From: Zoogloeaceae bacterium
GTDB taxonomy: Bacteria; Pseudomonadota; Gammaproteobacteria; Burkholderiales; Rhodocyclaceae
Direction of reading: 5' to 3'
Assembly (NCBI GenBank): GCA_024235595.1
Contig: JACKMC010000011.1
Coordinates: 53,873 to 117,872 of the forward strand
DNA length: 64,000 nucleotides
In this document: positions 45,243-53,943 of the stretch, piece by piece
Layout: each line of letters starts with the position of its first letter
How positions within the stretch are numbered: position 1 is the stretch's first letter
The notes under the pieces: model-generated
Seen by the model: only the letters and a program-made list of their open reading frames with translations
The model's database searches: none
What the model was told of the DNA's origin: nothing
Program-made: the position numbers and the translations under genes

Positions 45243-46190
45243 ATGATGCCTCTCGGTCGGCTTCGATTCGCACGTCTGTTCGCCGCCAAGGGTCTTGTGT
45301 GCCTGATGGTGCTGGTGAGCGCGGACTCCGGTGCGACGGATGCCGATCCCGCCGTCGACACCAACCCCGGAGCCGGGCATGCGCAGTTCCTGCTTGCCCA
45401 GGCCCTTGCCTTCGAGCACGGCGAGGGTGTGCCGCAGGATACCGACAAGGCTGCGCAGATGTATTGCGAGGCCGCTCGGCTCGGCAATGCGGAGGCGATG
45501 TACTCGCTGGGGTGGATGTACGCCAACGGGCGTGGCGTGGAGCGCAGCGATCCCCTGGCTGGAACCCTGTTTGCCATGGCCGCCTACCGTGGCCATGCGC
45601 ATGCCGAGAAGATGGCGCGCTTCACCGGGGAGTACCAGGGCGTCGTCCCGGAATGCATGAACCCGCCGGAGTCCGAGCGGACGCCGGACGTGGATCGCAA
45701 GTGGAACTACGACGCCTACCTCGAATCCTTGCCCAAGGCGAAGCGCGAGATCGGCAGGCTCGTGGTTTCGCTCGCGCCGAAGTACAACATCGACCCGGCA
45801 CTGGCGCTCGCCATCGCGAGCACCGAATCGAACTTCGACCCTGCCGCGGCTTCGCCCAAGAGCGCGCTCGGGGTGATGCAGCTGATCCCCGAGACCGCCG
45901 AGCGCTTCAACGTCAAGGACGCCTTCGATCCGGCCCAGAATATTAAGGGCGGCCTCGCCTATCTGCGCTGGCTGCTGGCCTATTTCGAGGGTAATGTCGC
46001 GCTGGCGGCGGCGGGCTACAACGCGGGTGAGGGCGCGGTAGACCGTTATGGCGGCATTCCGCCCTATCGGGAGACCCGAAACTATGTGCAGCGGATCCTG
46101 ACGCTGTTCAAGGCCGATACCCACCCCTTCGAGCGTCGCGTCGTCGAGCCCTCGCAGATGCTCCGTTCGCTCCGGGTCGCGGTCAGATGA
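45243..46190 (+). CDS. Sel1-repeat lytic transglycosylase (SLT family)
   Basis: A 315-residue exported protein. After an N-terminal hydrophobic segment come two Sel1-like repeats (about residues 45–122), then an SLT domain with catalytic glutamate E195 in ASTESNFDP, GVMQLIPETA and AAGYNAGEGAVDRYGG. It should cleave peptidoglycan glycan strands. The stop overlaps the start of the next gene (ATGA). Cell-wall cleavage may open space for the envelope machinery encoded upstream; that role is inference. Confidence 0.88.
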   Translation: MMPLGRLRFARLFAAKGLVCLMVLVSADSGATDADPAVDTNPGAGHAQFLLAQALAFEHGEGVPQDTDKAAQMYCEAARLGNAEAMYSLGWMYANGRGVERSDPLAGTLFAMAAYRGHAHAEKMARFTGEYQGVVPECMNPPESERTPDVDRKWNYDAYLESLPKAKREIGRLVVSLAPKYNIDPALALAIASTESNFDPAAASPKSALGVMQLIPETAERFNVKDAFDPAQNIKGGLAYLRWLLAYFEGNVALAAAGYNAGEGAVDRYGGIPPYRETRNYVQRILTLFKADTHPFERRVVEPSQMLRSLRVAVR

Positions 46191-46975
46191 ACCTCCCCTT
46201 TTCGCGCCTTGGCCTGCATGGGTCCGTGCTGGTGCTGTCGATGCTGTTTGCTGCGCTGCTTGCCGGCGGCGCATGGGCATCGGAACTTGTCGAGTCGATC
46301 AGGCGGGTTCGGCCGTCGATCATCGCGGTCGGCACCTTCAAGCCCACCGCAAGCCCGCAGTTTACCTTTCGCGGGACCGGTTTCGCGGTGGGCGATGGAT
46401 CGATGGTGGTCACCAATGCGCATGTGTTGCCCAAATCCGTGGATCTTGACGCGTACGAGAGCATCGCCATCGCGATACCCGGCGATGACGGTCCGGGCGC
46501 GTCGGGTCGCAAGGCCGAGCTGCTCGCCTCGGACCCGGAGCATGACCTCGCCCTGTTGAAGATCTCCGGCCCGCCGCTGGTGCCGCTTGCGCTGGCTTCC
46601 GATGGGCTGGTGGAAGAGGGCGAGCTGGTGGCCTTTACCGGTTTTCCGATCGGCTCGGTGCTCGGACTCATTCCGGTGACCCATCGTGGCATCGTCTCGG
46701 CGGTCACGCCGATCGTCATGCCGGGCCGCAGTGCCCGGGAACTCAATGCCCGGAACATCCGCTCGCTGAAGGATCCGTTCCGGGTCTACCAGCTCGACGC
46801 CACCGCCTATCCGGGCAACAGCGGCAGCCCGCTCTACAGGCCGGGCAGCAGCGAGGTGATCGGGCTTATCAACATGGTTCTGGTGAAGGCCACCAAGGAG
46901 TCGGTGCTGAGCCAGCCCAGCGGCATCTCGTACGCAATTCCGTCGCGCTACATCCACGAACTGATGAAGCGCTGA
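46187..46975 (+). CDS. secreted trypsin-like serine protease (S1C type, no PDZ)
   Basis: A 262-residue protein with a signal peptide ending near GGAWASE and a trypsin-like domain. The triad is H79 in TNAHVLP, D120 in PEHDLALLK and S212 in YPGNSGSPL. No PDZ domain follows, unlike HtrA. It is translationally coupled to the lytic transglycosylase gene. The partner and substrate are unknown; processing of exported envelope proteins is possible. Confidence 0.87.
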   Translation: MNLPFSRLGLHGSVLVLSMLFAALLAGGAWASELVESIRRVRPSIIAVGTFKPTASPQFTFRGTGFAVGDGSMVVTNAHVLPKSVDLDAYESIAIAIPGDDGPGASGRKAELLASDPEHDLALLKISGPPLVPLALASDGLVEEGELVAFTGFPIGSVLGLIPVTHRGIVSAVTPIVMPGRSARELNARNIRSLKDPFRVYQLDATAYPGNSGSPLYRPGSSEVIGLINMVLVKATKESVLSQPSGISYAIPSRYIHELMKR

Positions 46976-47015
46976 ATCGCGTCTCGATGGTGACGCGGCG
47001 GAAGAATGAGGTGCC

Positions 47016-47090
47016 TGGTCCCCCCGACAGGAATCGAACCTGTATCTAGCGCTTAGGAGGCGCTCGTTCTATCCATTGAACTACGGAGAG
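47016..47090 (-). tRNA. tRNA-Arg (anticodon CCU)
   Basis: On the minus strand a 75-base tRNA folds: acceptor ctctccg/cggggggg-type stem with two G·U pairs, D-arm gttc/gaac, anticodon arm agcgc–ctcctaa–gcgct with anticodon CCT, T-arm acagg–ttcgatt–cctgt, and an encoded CCA end. Confidence 0.93.
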
Positions 47091-47195
47091 CAGGCGGCGC
47101 GTATTGTAGCGGTTTGCGGGCACCGCGGCCAAATCGGGATGAGCCGCTCTCGCGGCGCGGGTAGAATGAGGGGTTTATAGCTTCGTCCGCCGCCA

Positions 47196-49103
47196 ATGCC
47201 CCTCGCTTCGCTCGACAAGGCCTGTCTGGCCTTTGGCCATGTTGCTCTCCTGGATCACGCCGAATTCCAGCTCGACCCCGGCGAACGGCTCGCGCTGATC
47301 GGCCGCAATGGCAGCGGGAAGTCGAGCTTGCTGAAGGTTCTCGCCGGCCAGGTGAACCTCGACGACGGGGTGCTTTGGCGCCAGCCGGGCTGCCGGCTTG
47401 CCTATGTGCCGCAGGAGGCCGATTTTGCGCTCGAGCGCGACGTGTTCGAAACCGTCGCGGACGGACTGGGCGATGCCGCCCGGCTGCTCAAGGACTACCA
47501 CGAGGCACTGATCGCGGTGGCAGCCTCCTCATCGGCAGAGTCGCTCGCCCGTCTCGAAACCCTGCAGCACGAGCTCGAGGCGGTTGACGGCTGGCGCTTG
47601 AACCAGCGGGTCGAGCAGGTGCTGAGCCGGCTTGGTCTCGACGCGCAGGCGCAGGTGAGCGCATTGTCGGGTGGTGGCCTCAAGCGCGTTGCGCTCGCCC
47701 GCGCCCTGGTTGGAGAGCCGGACGTGCTGCTGCTCGACGAACCCACCAACCACCTCGACCTGGATGGCATCGAATGGCTCGAATCGCTGATCCGGGATTT
47801 TCCGGGCGCAGTGGTGGTGATCACCCACGACCGCGTGTTTCTCGATCGCGTGGCGACGCGGATCGTCGAGCTCGACCGCGGCGTGCTGAGCAGTTTTCCT
47901 GGCAGCTATGCGGATTACCAGCGCAAGAAGGCGGAGATGCTCGAGGCGGAGACGCGGGCCAGCGAGCGCTTCGACAAGCTGCTTGCGCAAGAGGAGGTCT
48001 GGATTCGCAAGGGGATCGAGGCCCGACGGACCCGCAACGAGGGTCGGGTGCGTCGCCTCGAGGCGCTGAGAGTCGAGCGGGCGGCGCGGCGCGACAGCCT
48101 CGGCAACGTGAGCCTGGAGGTCGACCGTGGGGAGAAAAGCGGCAAGATGGTTGCCGAGCTCGAATCCGTCGGCAAGCGTTTCGGCGAGCGCTGGGTGGTG
48201 CGCAATTTCAGCGCTCGCATCCTGCGTGGCGACAGGATCGGCATCGTCGGTCCCAACGGCGCAGGCAAGACCACCCTGCTCAAGCTCATCCTCGGAGAAC
48301 TCGCGCCCGACGAAGGCGGCATCAAGCGCGGCACCCGCCAGTCGGTGGCGTACTTCGATCAGCTGCGCACCCAGCTCGACCCTGAATTGCCGCTTACCGA
48401 GGTGATCAGCCCGGGTTCGGAATATGTCGAGATCGCCGGCGAGCGCAAGCATGTGATCGGTTATCTGGGCGAGTTCCTGTTTTCGCCCGCACGGGCGAGG
48501 TCGCCGGTGAAGACACTCTCCGGCGGGGAGCGCAATCGGCTGCTGCTGGCCCGCCTGTTCGCGCGGCCGGCCAATATCCTGGTGCTCGACGAACCGACCA
48601 ACGATCTCGATATCGAGACCCTGGATCTGCTCGAGGAGCTGCTCGACTCGTATGACGGAACATTGTTCCTGGTGAGCCACGACCGGGCCTTTCTCGACAA
48701 TGTGGTCACCCAGGTGATCGCGGCGGACGGCGACGGCGCCTGGGGCGAGTATGTCGGGGGCTACAGCGATTGGCAGCGTGTGCGCAAGGAGCGCGCGGCA
48801 GCGGAACAGGCTGCGGCTGCCGGACGCAAGCAGGTCGAGAGCGATACACGGCGCGGCGCGCCGGCAAGGGCGGTCAAGCTCTCGTTCAATGAAAAGCGCG
48901 AACTCGAGGCGCTGCCCGAGCGGATCGCTGCGCTGGAAGCCGAGCAGCAAGGCATCCAGACCCGGCTCGCCGATCCTGCAATCTATCAGCAGGCGCCGCA
49001 GGAGGTGCCGCAGTTGAACGAACGCTTGCTGGCCATCGATCGCGAGCTCGATACCGCGCTGGAGCGCTGGGAGGCGCTGGAGAGCAAGGCGGCGGGTGCC
49101 TGA
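47196..49103 (+). CDS. uup: ABC-F family ATPase, Uup type
   Basis: A 635-residue soluble protein with two ABC domains: the first with Walker A GRNGSGKSS, signature LSGGGLKR and LLLDEPTNHLDL, the second with GPNGAGKTT, LSGGERNR and LVLDEPTNDLDI. They are joined by a charged linker, and a C-terminal coiled coil (about residues 540–635) typical of Uup follows. ABC-F proteins act on the ribosome, and Uup also affects DNA transactions. It follows the tRNA-Arg region and is convergent with the GIDE-like gene. Confidence 0.88.
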   Translation: MPLASLDKACLAFGHVALLDHAEFQLDPGERLALIGRNGSGKSSLLKVLAGQVNLDDGVLWRQPGCRLAYVPQEADFALERDVFETVADGLGDAARLLKDYHEALIAVAASSSAESLARLETLQHELEAVDGWRLNQRVEQVLSRLGLDAQAQVSALSGGGLKRVALARALVGEPDVLLLDEPTNHLDLDGIEWLESLIRDFPGAVVVITHDRVFLDRVATRIVELDRGVLSSFPGSYADYQRKKAEMLEAETRASERFDKLLAQEEVWIRKGIEARRTRNEGRVRRLEALRVERAARRDSLGNVSLEVDRGEKSGKMVAELESVGKRFGERWVVRNFSARILRGDRIGIVGPNGAGKTTLLKLILGELAPDEGGIKRGTRQSVAYFDQLRTQLDPELPLTEVISPGSEYVEIAGERKHVIGYLGEFLFSPARARSPVKTLSGGERNRLLLARLFARPANILVLDEPTNDLDIETLDLLEELLDSYDGTLFLVSHDRAFLDNVVTQVIAADGDGAWGEYVGGYSDWQRVRKERAAAEQAAAAGRKQVESDTRRGAPARAVKLSFNEKRELEALPERIAALEAEQQGIQTRLADPAIYQQAPQEVPQLNERLLAIDRELDTALERWEALESKAAGA

Positions 49104-49110
49104 ACCCGGC

Positions 49111-50013
49111 TCAGAGGGCGCCGAGGCCCGAGAACCAGGCCGCAGCGGCAGCGGCGCCGAGAAACACGGCGAGATGGAACCACGACCAGTAGCGATAACG
49201 CATCGCGATCCTGTCCGGATCGAGATCGGAGATCAGGTAGAGGCGCCCGTCGGCAGGTTTGCGCATCACATGTGCTTCGGGGTGGCGGGTTGCGGTTTGT
49301 TGAGCGCGCGTCACCTCTCGGCGGGCCTGCGCACGGGCGAGTTCCCATTCGCGCAGGTCGATTTCACCGTTGCCGTCGAGATCGAAGCGCTCGAGCAGGC
49401 GCGAGCGGTCGCGCTTCCAGTCGGCCAGCAGTTCGCGGACCTGCCTGGCGGTGTCGGTGGCGGCGCTGATGCTGCCGATGGTGGCAAATTCGCCGATGGC
49501 GTAGATCGGATCGTGCTTGATCAGGGCCCACTGGGTGGTGCGCTGGTCGGGAGCGTTTCGGAAAACGTCCTTGCGGGTGACCAGCATTTCGGCGCCTTCG
49601 GGATCCACTGCGCAGTGCCCCGATCCGTCATCGAGCAGGAAGGACGATTCGCTCTCGTAGGTATGGGTGACGACCCATTTGTCCCCTTTTCGCTCTTCGC
49701 GCTGGATGCGATACCACAGCACCGGCAGGCCGTTGACCGGAGAGGGCAGGGGGGCGCCGCCAAGAGGCCGTCCCTCGCCGCGCAGTTCGGTGTAGCCCTG
49801 GGCTGCCGATGCGATGCGGGCGGTGGGGGTGTCGAGGATGATGCGGCCGTGGCGCACCGAGCGCAACCAGCCGAAGAGGCCGCTGCCGAGCAGCACCACC
49901 AGCGCGAAACCCGTTCCAAGCCGCGAGTCGAAATGCAGCGCCGCGCCGACGGCCACGCTCTGGAGCGCCGGCAGCAGGAGGTGTGCCGGGTCGTAGCGCA
50001 GTGAAACCAGCAT
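49111..50013 (-). CDS. GIDE-domain-like membrane protein with an EF-hand
   Basis: A 300-residue protein with N-terminal hydrophobic segments, a GIDE-like central domain (LPVLWYRIQREERKG … YESESSFLLDDGSGHC), and a C-terminal membrane helix (about residues 276–296). A canonical 12-residue EF-hand loop lies at 211–222 (DLDGNGEIDLRE), with calcium ligands D211, D213, N215 and E222. It is 4 bases after the LemA gene; GIDE-like and LemA genes often travel together. Function unknown. Confidence 0.75.
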   Translation of the reverse strand: MLVSLRYDPAHLLLPALQSVAVGAALHFDSRLGTGFALVVLLGSGLFGWLRSVRHGRIILDTPTARIASAAQGYTELRGEGRPLGGAPLPSPVNGLPVLWYRIQREERKGDKWVVTHTYESESSFLLDDGSGHCAVDPEGAEMLVTRKDVFRNAPDQRTTQWALIKHDPIYAIGEFATIGSISAATDTARQVRELLADWKRDRSRLLERFDLDGNGEIDLREWELARAQARREVTRAQQTATRHPEAHVMRKPADGRLYLISDLDPDRIAMRYRYWSWFHLAVFLGAAAAAAWFSGLGAL

Positions 50014-50017
50014 CGCG

Positions 50018-50593
50018 TCACGCGCCGAACAGCGCCTTTACGTCGACGTCGCGCTTTTCGTTCTGGGAGAACTCCAGCAGTGGCTGGATGGAAAACCGGA
50101 ATGTCCTGGCGACGATGAGGTCGGGAAATTGTTCGACCCGCACGTTGTGAACATTCACCGATTCGTTGTACCACTCGCGGCGGTCGGCGATGGCATTTTC
50201 GAGTGCGCTAATGCGGGTCTGCAACTGCATGAAATGCTCGTTGGCGCGCAGTTCAGGATAGGCCTCCGCGACCGCGAACAGCCTGCCCAAGCCCGCCCGC
50301 AGCGCCCCTTCGGCGCTGCCGAGTGCAGGCAGGTCGTGCCGCTCCCTGGCGCTGGCGACCTGCGAGCGTGCCGCGATCACCTTGGCCAGGGTGCTTTGTT
50401 CGAACTGCGAATACTGGCGGCATACTTCAACGAGCTTCGGCAACTCGTCATGACGCTGCTTCAAGAGTATGTCAATGTTGGCCCATGCCTTCGCGACGTT
50501 GTGCTTGAGCTGCACGAGGCCGTTGTAGATGACTACCGCGTACGCCGCGGCGATCACGATGGCGCCGAGGATGAGGGCCGTGAAAACGCTCAT
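50018..50593 (-). CDS. lemA: LemA family protein
   Basis: A 191-residue protein with an N-terminal transmembrane helix (about residues 4–22) and the long antiparallel helices of the LemA fold, marked by YNGLVQLKHNVAKAWANIDILLKQRHDELPKLVE and by the C-terminal FPDLIVARTFRF. LemA proteins are membrane-anchored with an outward-facing helical domain; the function is not settled. Start MSVFTALIL is chosen by the helix position. Confidence 0.92.
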   Translation of the reverse strand: MSVFTALILGAIVIAAAYAVVIYNGLVQLKHNVAKAWANIDILLKQRHDELPKLVEVCRQYSQFEQSTLAKVIAARSQVASARERHDLPALGSAEGALRAGLGRLFAVAEAYPELRANEHFMQLQTRISALENAIADRREWYNESVNVHNVRVEQFPDLIVARTFRFSIQPLLEFSQNEKRDVDVKALFGA

Positions 50594-50654
50594 GAAATCT
50601 GTTCTCCGTTCGGGGGGTGGCGGAATCATCCCGGTAGCAGTGAGGTCGTGCAAG

Positions 50655-51509
50655 TCAGGGCTGCTCGAGGTATGGCGCGGCCTCCTCGGGCGCGAGGCCC
50701 AGGCGCCTGAGCAGTGGCTCCCGGCCCATGTGGACGAGCGCAGCGATGGCCTCGAAATCGTCGGGCAGGGCGGGGTCGCTCCAGCCTTGGGTGCTGTGCC
50801 GCGCGAGTGAGGCCGCCAGCGTGACGGTGCGTACGCGGGGGTTCTCGGCGTCGGCCTCGTTCATCAGCGCCGCCAGCAGTGCCGGCATGCGCCAGGCCTT
50901 GATTAGGGTTGCCTGGATGTCCTGGGCCGAGAAACCGAATACCTCGCGTTGCGCGATGACGCTGCGCAGTCCCGGGGTGGCCTGTTGCAGGGCGTAGACC
51001 TTTTCCGTCAGCACCGGCGCAAAGCACCAGCAGAGAATCTCGGAGGCCTCGCGCAAGAGCGCGGCGAGGGTGATTTCGTCTACATCTAGATCGTGCCTGA
51101 TTACCGCCCAGTCGCGGGCGAAGCCCGCTGCACGCCGTGCGCGACCGATGACCTTGAGCAGCCCGATGAGCGCCTTGGGACGGTTTGCGAGGAGGTCTTC
51201 GACGACCGGCATGTCGCTGAACTCGCGAAAGAAGGGCGTGATGCCCATCATCATCACCGCACGATCGATGGTGGTGATGTCATGGTTCTGGGTGGCGCCG
51301 CGCTTGCGCTCGAGAAAGCTGATCACCCGCATCGCCATCAGCGGGTCGCCGAGGATCACCGAGGCGATCCGTCGGCCGCTCACCGACGCTTCCTCGCTGC
51401 GCAAGGCGTCGAGCTCGCGCACTGTGCGCTTTAGCACCGGCAGCGACTGGCGCGAGAAGTGAGCGACATAGGCCTCGGTGCTGTCGAGGGGGAGTTCGAG
51501 CTGCGTCAT
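50655..51509 (-). CDS. HDOD-domain protein
   Basis: A 284-residue protein with an HDOD domain (SLPVLKRTVREL, ASVILGDPLMAMRVISFLE, DRAVMMMGI). HDOD domains are HD-related but lack a full set of metal ligands, and often act in c-di-GMP-linked signalling or motility. The long frame stays open far upstream on this strand, but MTQLELPLDS is the sensible start. It is divergent from the AcuI-like gene. Confidence 0.85.
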   Translation of the reverse strand: MTQLELPLDSTEAYVAHFSRQSLPVLKRTVRELDALRSEEASVSGRRIASVILGDPLMAMRVISFLERKRGATQNHDITTIDRAVMMMGITPFFREFSDMPVVEDLLANRPKALIGLLKVIGRARRAAGFARDWAVIRHDLDVDEITLAALLREASEILCWCFAPVLTEKVYALQQATPGLRSVIAQREVFGFSAQDIQATLIKAWRMPALLAALMNEADAENPRVRTVTLAASLARHSTQGWSDPALPDDFEAIAALVHMGREPLLRRLGLAPEEAAPYLEQP

Positions 51510-51629
51510 GGGGTCATCCGAAGGATGTGCGTACCTGCAGGTATACGGCTCGACGGGTGCGGACTTGAGCGGGCCCACGATGTCCTGCGGCACATCAGCC
51601 TGTGTTCTTCGGCAGGGTCGGCTTTTGGT

Positions 51630-51635
51630 TATAAT
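51630..51635 (+). promoter_or_regulatory. possible -10 element before the acuI-like gene
   Basis: A TATAAT stands out in the 186-bp divergent gap, 60 bases before the gene. A poor TTCTTC -35 is 17–19 bases upstream. Tentative. Confidence 0.35.
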
Positions 51636-51695
51636 CGCACATCCAAGGCTGTATTCGTCGCCCATTGCGCCGCCCAGACCCAGGAGTCGATGCAG

Positions 51696-52697
51696 ATGAG
51701 TTCTTCCAGCTTCAAGGCCCTCTTGATCGAGCAGGGGCAGGACCGCAAGGTGGTCAGCGGCCTTGTCGCGCTCGACGGCGATCAACTCGACCCGGGCGAG
51801 GTGCTGATCCGGGTGCATTATTCCAGTATCAACTACAAGGACGCGCTCGCGGCCACGGGCGCCGGCAAGGTGATACGGCGCTTCCCCTGCGTCGGCGGAA
51901 TCGATCTCTCCGGCGAGGTCGTCGAGAGCGGCGACGAGCGATTCAGGCCGGGCGACCCGGTTATCGCGACGAGCTTCGATATCGGGGTTTCGCATCATGG
52001 CGGCTATGCCGAATACGCACGCATTCCCGCAGCCTGGGTGGTGCCCCTGCCCGCTGGTCTGGATCTCTTCGAAGCGATGGCGCTCGGCACCGCGGGCTTC
52101 ACGGCGGCGCTGGGCGTGGTGCGCATGGAAGCAAACGGGCTCGCGCCCGCGAATGGCCCGGTACTGGTCACCGGCGCGACCGGCGGGGTGGGCGGGCTTG
52201 CGGTCGACATGATGTCGGGCCTTGGGTACGAGGTCGTTGCGCTGACAGGCAAACCCGCCGAAGAGCCCTATCTGCGGGAGCTCGGTGCTTCGGCGATCAG
52301 GTTGCGCTCGAGTATCGATTTCGACACCGTGCGGCCGCTGGAGACTGCGCAGTGGGCGGGTGCGGTCGACAACGTCGGCGGGCAGATTCTTCACTGGGTG
52401 CTGGCTACCATGAAACAGGCCGGAACGGTCGCGAGCATCGGCAATGCGGCCGGCTTCAATATTTCGACCACCGTGTTCCCGTTCATTCTTCGCGGTGTCA
52501 GCCTTCTTGGAATCGACTCCGGTTACATCGGTTTCCCGATTCGCCAGCAGGTATGGGATCGGCTGGCAGGCGATCTCAAACCCCGGCATCTTGCAAAGGT
52601 CACACGGACGATTTCCCTCGATGAGCTTGCGGGCGCGTTCGATGCATTCATCAAGGGCCAGATCAAGGGGCGTACCGTCGTGAGGGTTGTGGCCTGA
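51696..52697 (+). CDS. acuI: acrylyl-CoA reductase (AcuI/YhdH-type) oxidoreductase
   Basis: A 333-residue medium-chain dehydrogenase/reductase of the YhdH/YhfP/AcuI group: YSSINYKDALAATG, GIDLSGEVVES, DIGVSHHGGYAEYARI, and the NADPH-binding VTGATGGVGGLAVD. AcuI reduces acrylyl-CoA to propionyl-CoA with NADPH. AGGAG is 9 bases before this ATG; an ATG two codons earlier is too close to it. prpE two genes downstream supports a role in C3 acid metabolism, though a general quinone reductase role is possible. Confidence 0.82.
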   Translation: MSSSSFKALLIEQGQDRKVVSGLVALDGDQLDPGEVLIRVHYSSINYKDALAATGAGKVIRRFPCVGGIDLSGEVVESGDERFRPGDPVIATSFDIGVSHHGGYAEYARIPAAWVVPLPAGLDLFEAMALGTAGFTAALGVVRMEANGLAPANGPVLVTGATGGVGGLAVDMMSGLGYEVVALTGKPAEEPYLRELGASAIRLRSSIDFDTVRPLETAQWAGAVDNVGGQILHWVLATMKQAGTVASIGNAAGFNISTTVFPFILRGVSLLGIDSGYIGFPIRQQVWDRLAGDLKPRHLAKVTRTISLDELAGAFDAFIKGQIKGRTVVRVVA

Positions 52698-52707
52698 GTA
52701 TGGACAA

Positions 52708-53901
52708 ATGAGCGACGAAGCCGGGCAGGCCCAACCGCGGGTTCTCATCGTCGACGATTCCCGCATGGTGCGGGCATCGATCGCCAAGCAGATCCGGGGC
52801 AGTTTCGACGTGAGGGAAGAGGCCGACGGCGAAGCGGGCTGGCAGGCGCTGCTGGTCGATCCGACCATCGAGGTCGTCATCAGCGACATCGGCATGCCCA
52901 AGCTCGATGGCTTCGGACTGCTCGAGCGGATCCGTGCCTCGCGGGTCGCACGGGTTCATGAACTCCCGGTGCTCGTGATCTCCGGCGACGAGGAGAACGA
53001 AGCGCGCGAGAAGGCGCGGCAGCTCGGTGCCAACGATTTCATCACCAAGGGGATCGGCTCGGTCGAATTGCTCGCTCGCCTGCAATCCTTGCTCACGCTT
53101 GCCAGCGCGCGGCGGCAACTCGAGGAGAGCCGCGAGGCGTTGGCGTCGCACAGCCCGGTCGATCCGGTCTCGGGTCTCGTAACGCCCGCCTACCTGCAAT
53201 GGCACGGAAACCAGGAGATGTCGCTGGCGCGCAGGCGACAGGCGGCGATCTCGGCAATGGCCATCCAGATCGACGGCTTCGAGGCGATCGTCGAGCGTTA
53301 TGGCGGCCATATCGCCAAGCTGATTACCCGCAAGCTCTCCAAGATTCTGAGTACCAAGGTGCGCAAGGAGGACACGGTTGCGCAGCTAGCGGAGGCGCAG
53401 TTCGCGGTGTTGTCGCCGAGCACCGACATAGACGGCTGCGGCGCATTCGCACTGCGCCTGCGCCGTACCATCGACAAGATGGTGATGACCTATCGTGAGG
53501 AGCGCATCCGCATCACGATTTCGGTGGGCCTTGCGAACTCGGGCACCGATTCGATCGAATCGCTGAGCCGGCTGATCGGCCTCGCCGTGCAGCGCGCCGC
53601 GAGCGGCTCCAGTGCGGGCGGTGACCGTGTCATCTCCCATGACGGCGAAGTGGATGCGACGACGATCGGCCGTTTTGCCCGCTTGCCGATCAGCATCGAC
53701 CATGTGCTGGTGCAACTGCGCAGCGGGGCTGGCGAAGAGGTCTGGGCAAGAAACCGCGATGTGATAGATACGCTGTTGCCCCTGTTCGAATTGATAGAAT
53801 CACGGCTCGGGTGTGGCATTCCTGTCGAATCCCTACGACAGCTTGCGCAAACACCGCCCGGGAATCAGCCGGCAGAAAGACCGGAAAGCAGCAATAACTA
53901 G
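52708..53901 (+). CDS. response regulator with degenerate GGDEF domain
   Basis: A 397-residue protein: receiver domain with D60 (ISDIGMPKLDGFG), then a GGDEF-fold domain (about residues 150–310) in which the catalytic signature is AEAQF (228–232), so cyclase activity is not expected. The fold is otherwise clear from QIDGFEAIVERYGG, KEDTVAQLAEAQFAVLSP and RITISVGLA. A C-terminal extension of about 80 residues follows. It may bind GTP or partner proteins. It lies 10 bases after acuI and 42 before prpE. Confidence 0.85.
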   Translation: MSDEAGQAQPRVLIVDDSRMVRASIAKQIRGSFDVREEADGEAGWQALLVDPTIEVVISDIGMPKLDGFGLLERIRASRVARVHELPVLVISGDEENEAREKARQLGANDFITKGIGSVELLARLQSLLTLASARRQLEESREALASHSPVDPVSGLVTPAYLQWHGNQEMSLARRRQAAISAMAIQIDGFEAIVERYGGHIAKLITRKLSKILSTKVRKEDTVAQLAEAQFAVLSPSTDIDGCGAFALRLRRTIDKMVMTYREERIRITISVGLANSGTDSIESLSRLIGLAVQRAASGSSAGGDRVISHDGEVDATTIGRFARLPISIDHVLVQLRSGAGEEVWARNRDVIDTLLPLFELIESRLGCGIPVESLRQLAQTPPGNQPAERPESSNN

Positions 53902-53943
53902 AAGATCTTTCGACAATGCAGGGAAATTTTGGGAGAGGAAGGA

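Noticed and set aside
44007..46280. A 757-codon minus-strand frame opposite the nucleotide-sugar dehydrogenase and transglycosylase genes
   Set aside because: Antisense to two genes with catalytic motifs; no signal, no domains.
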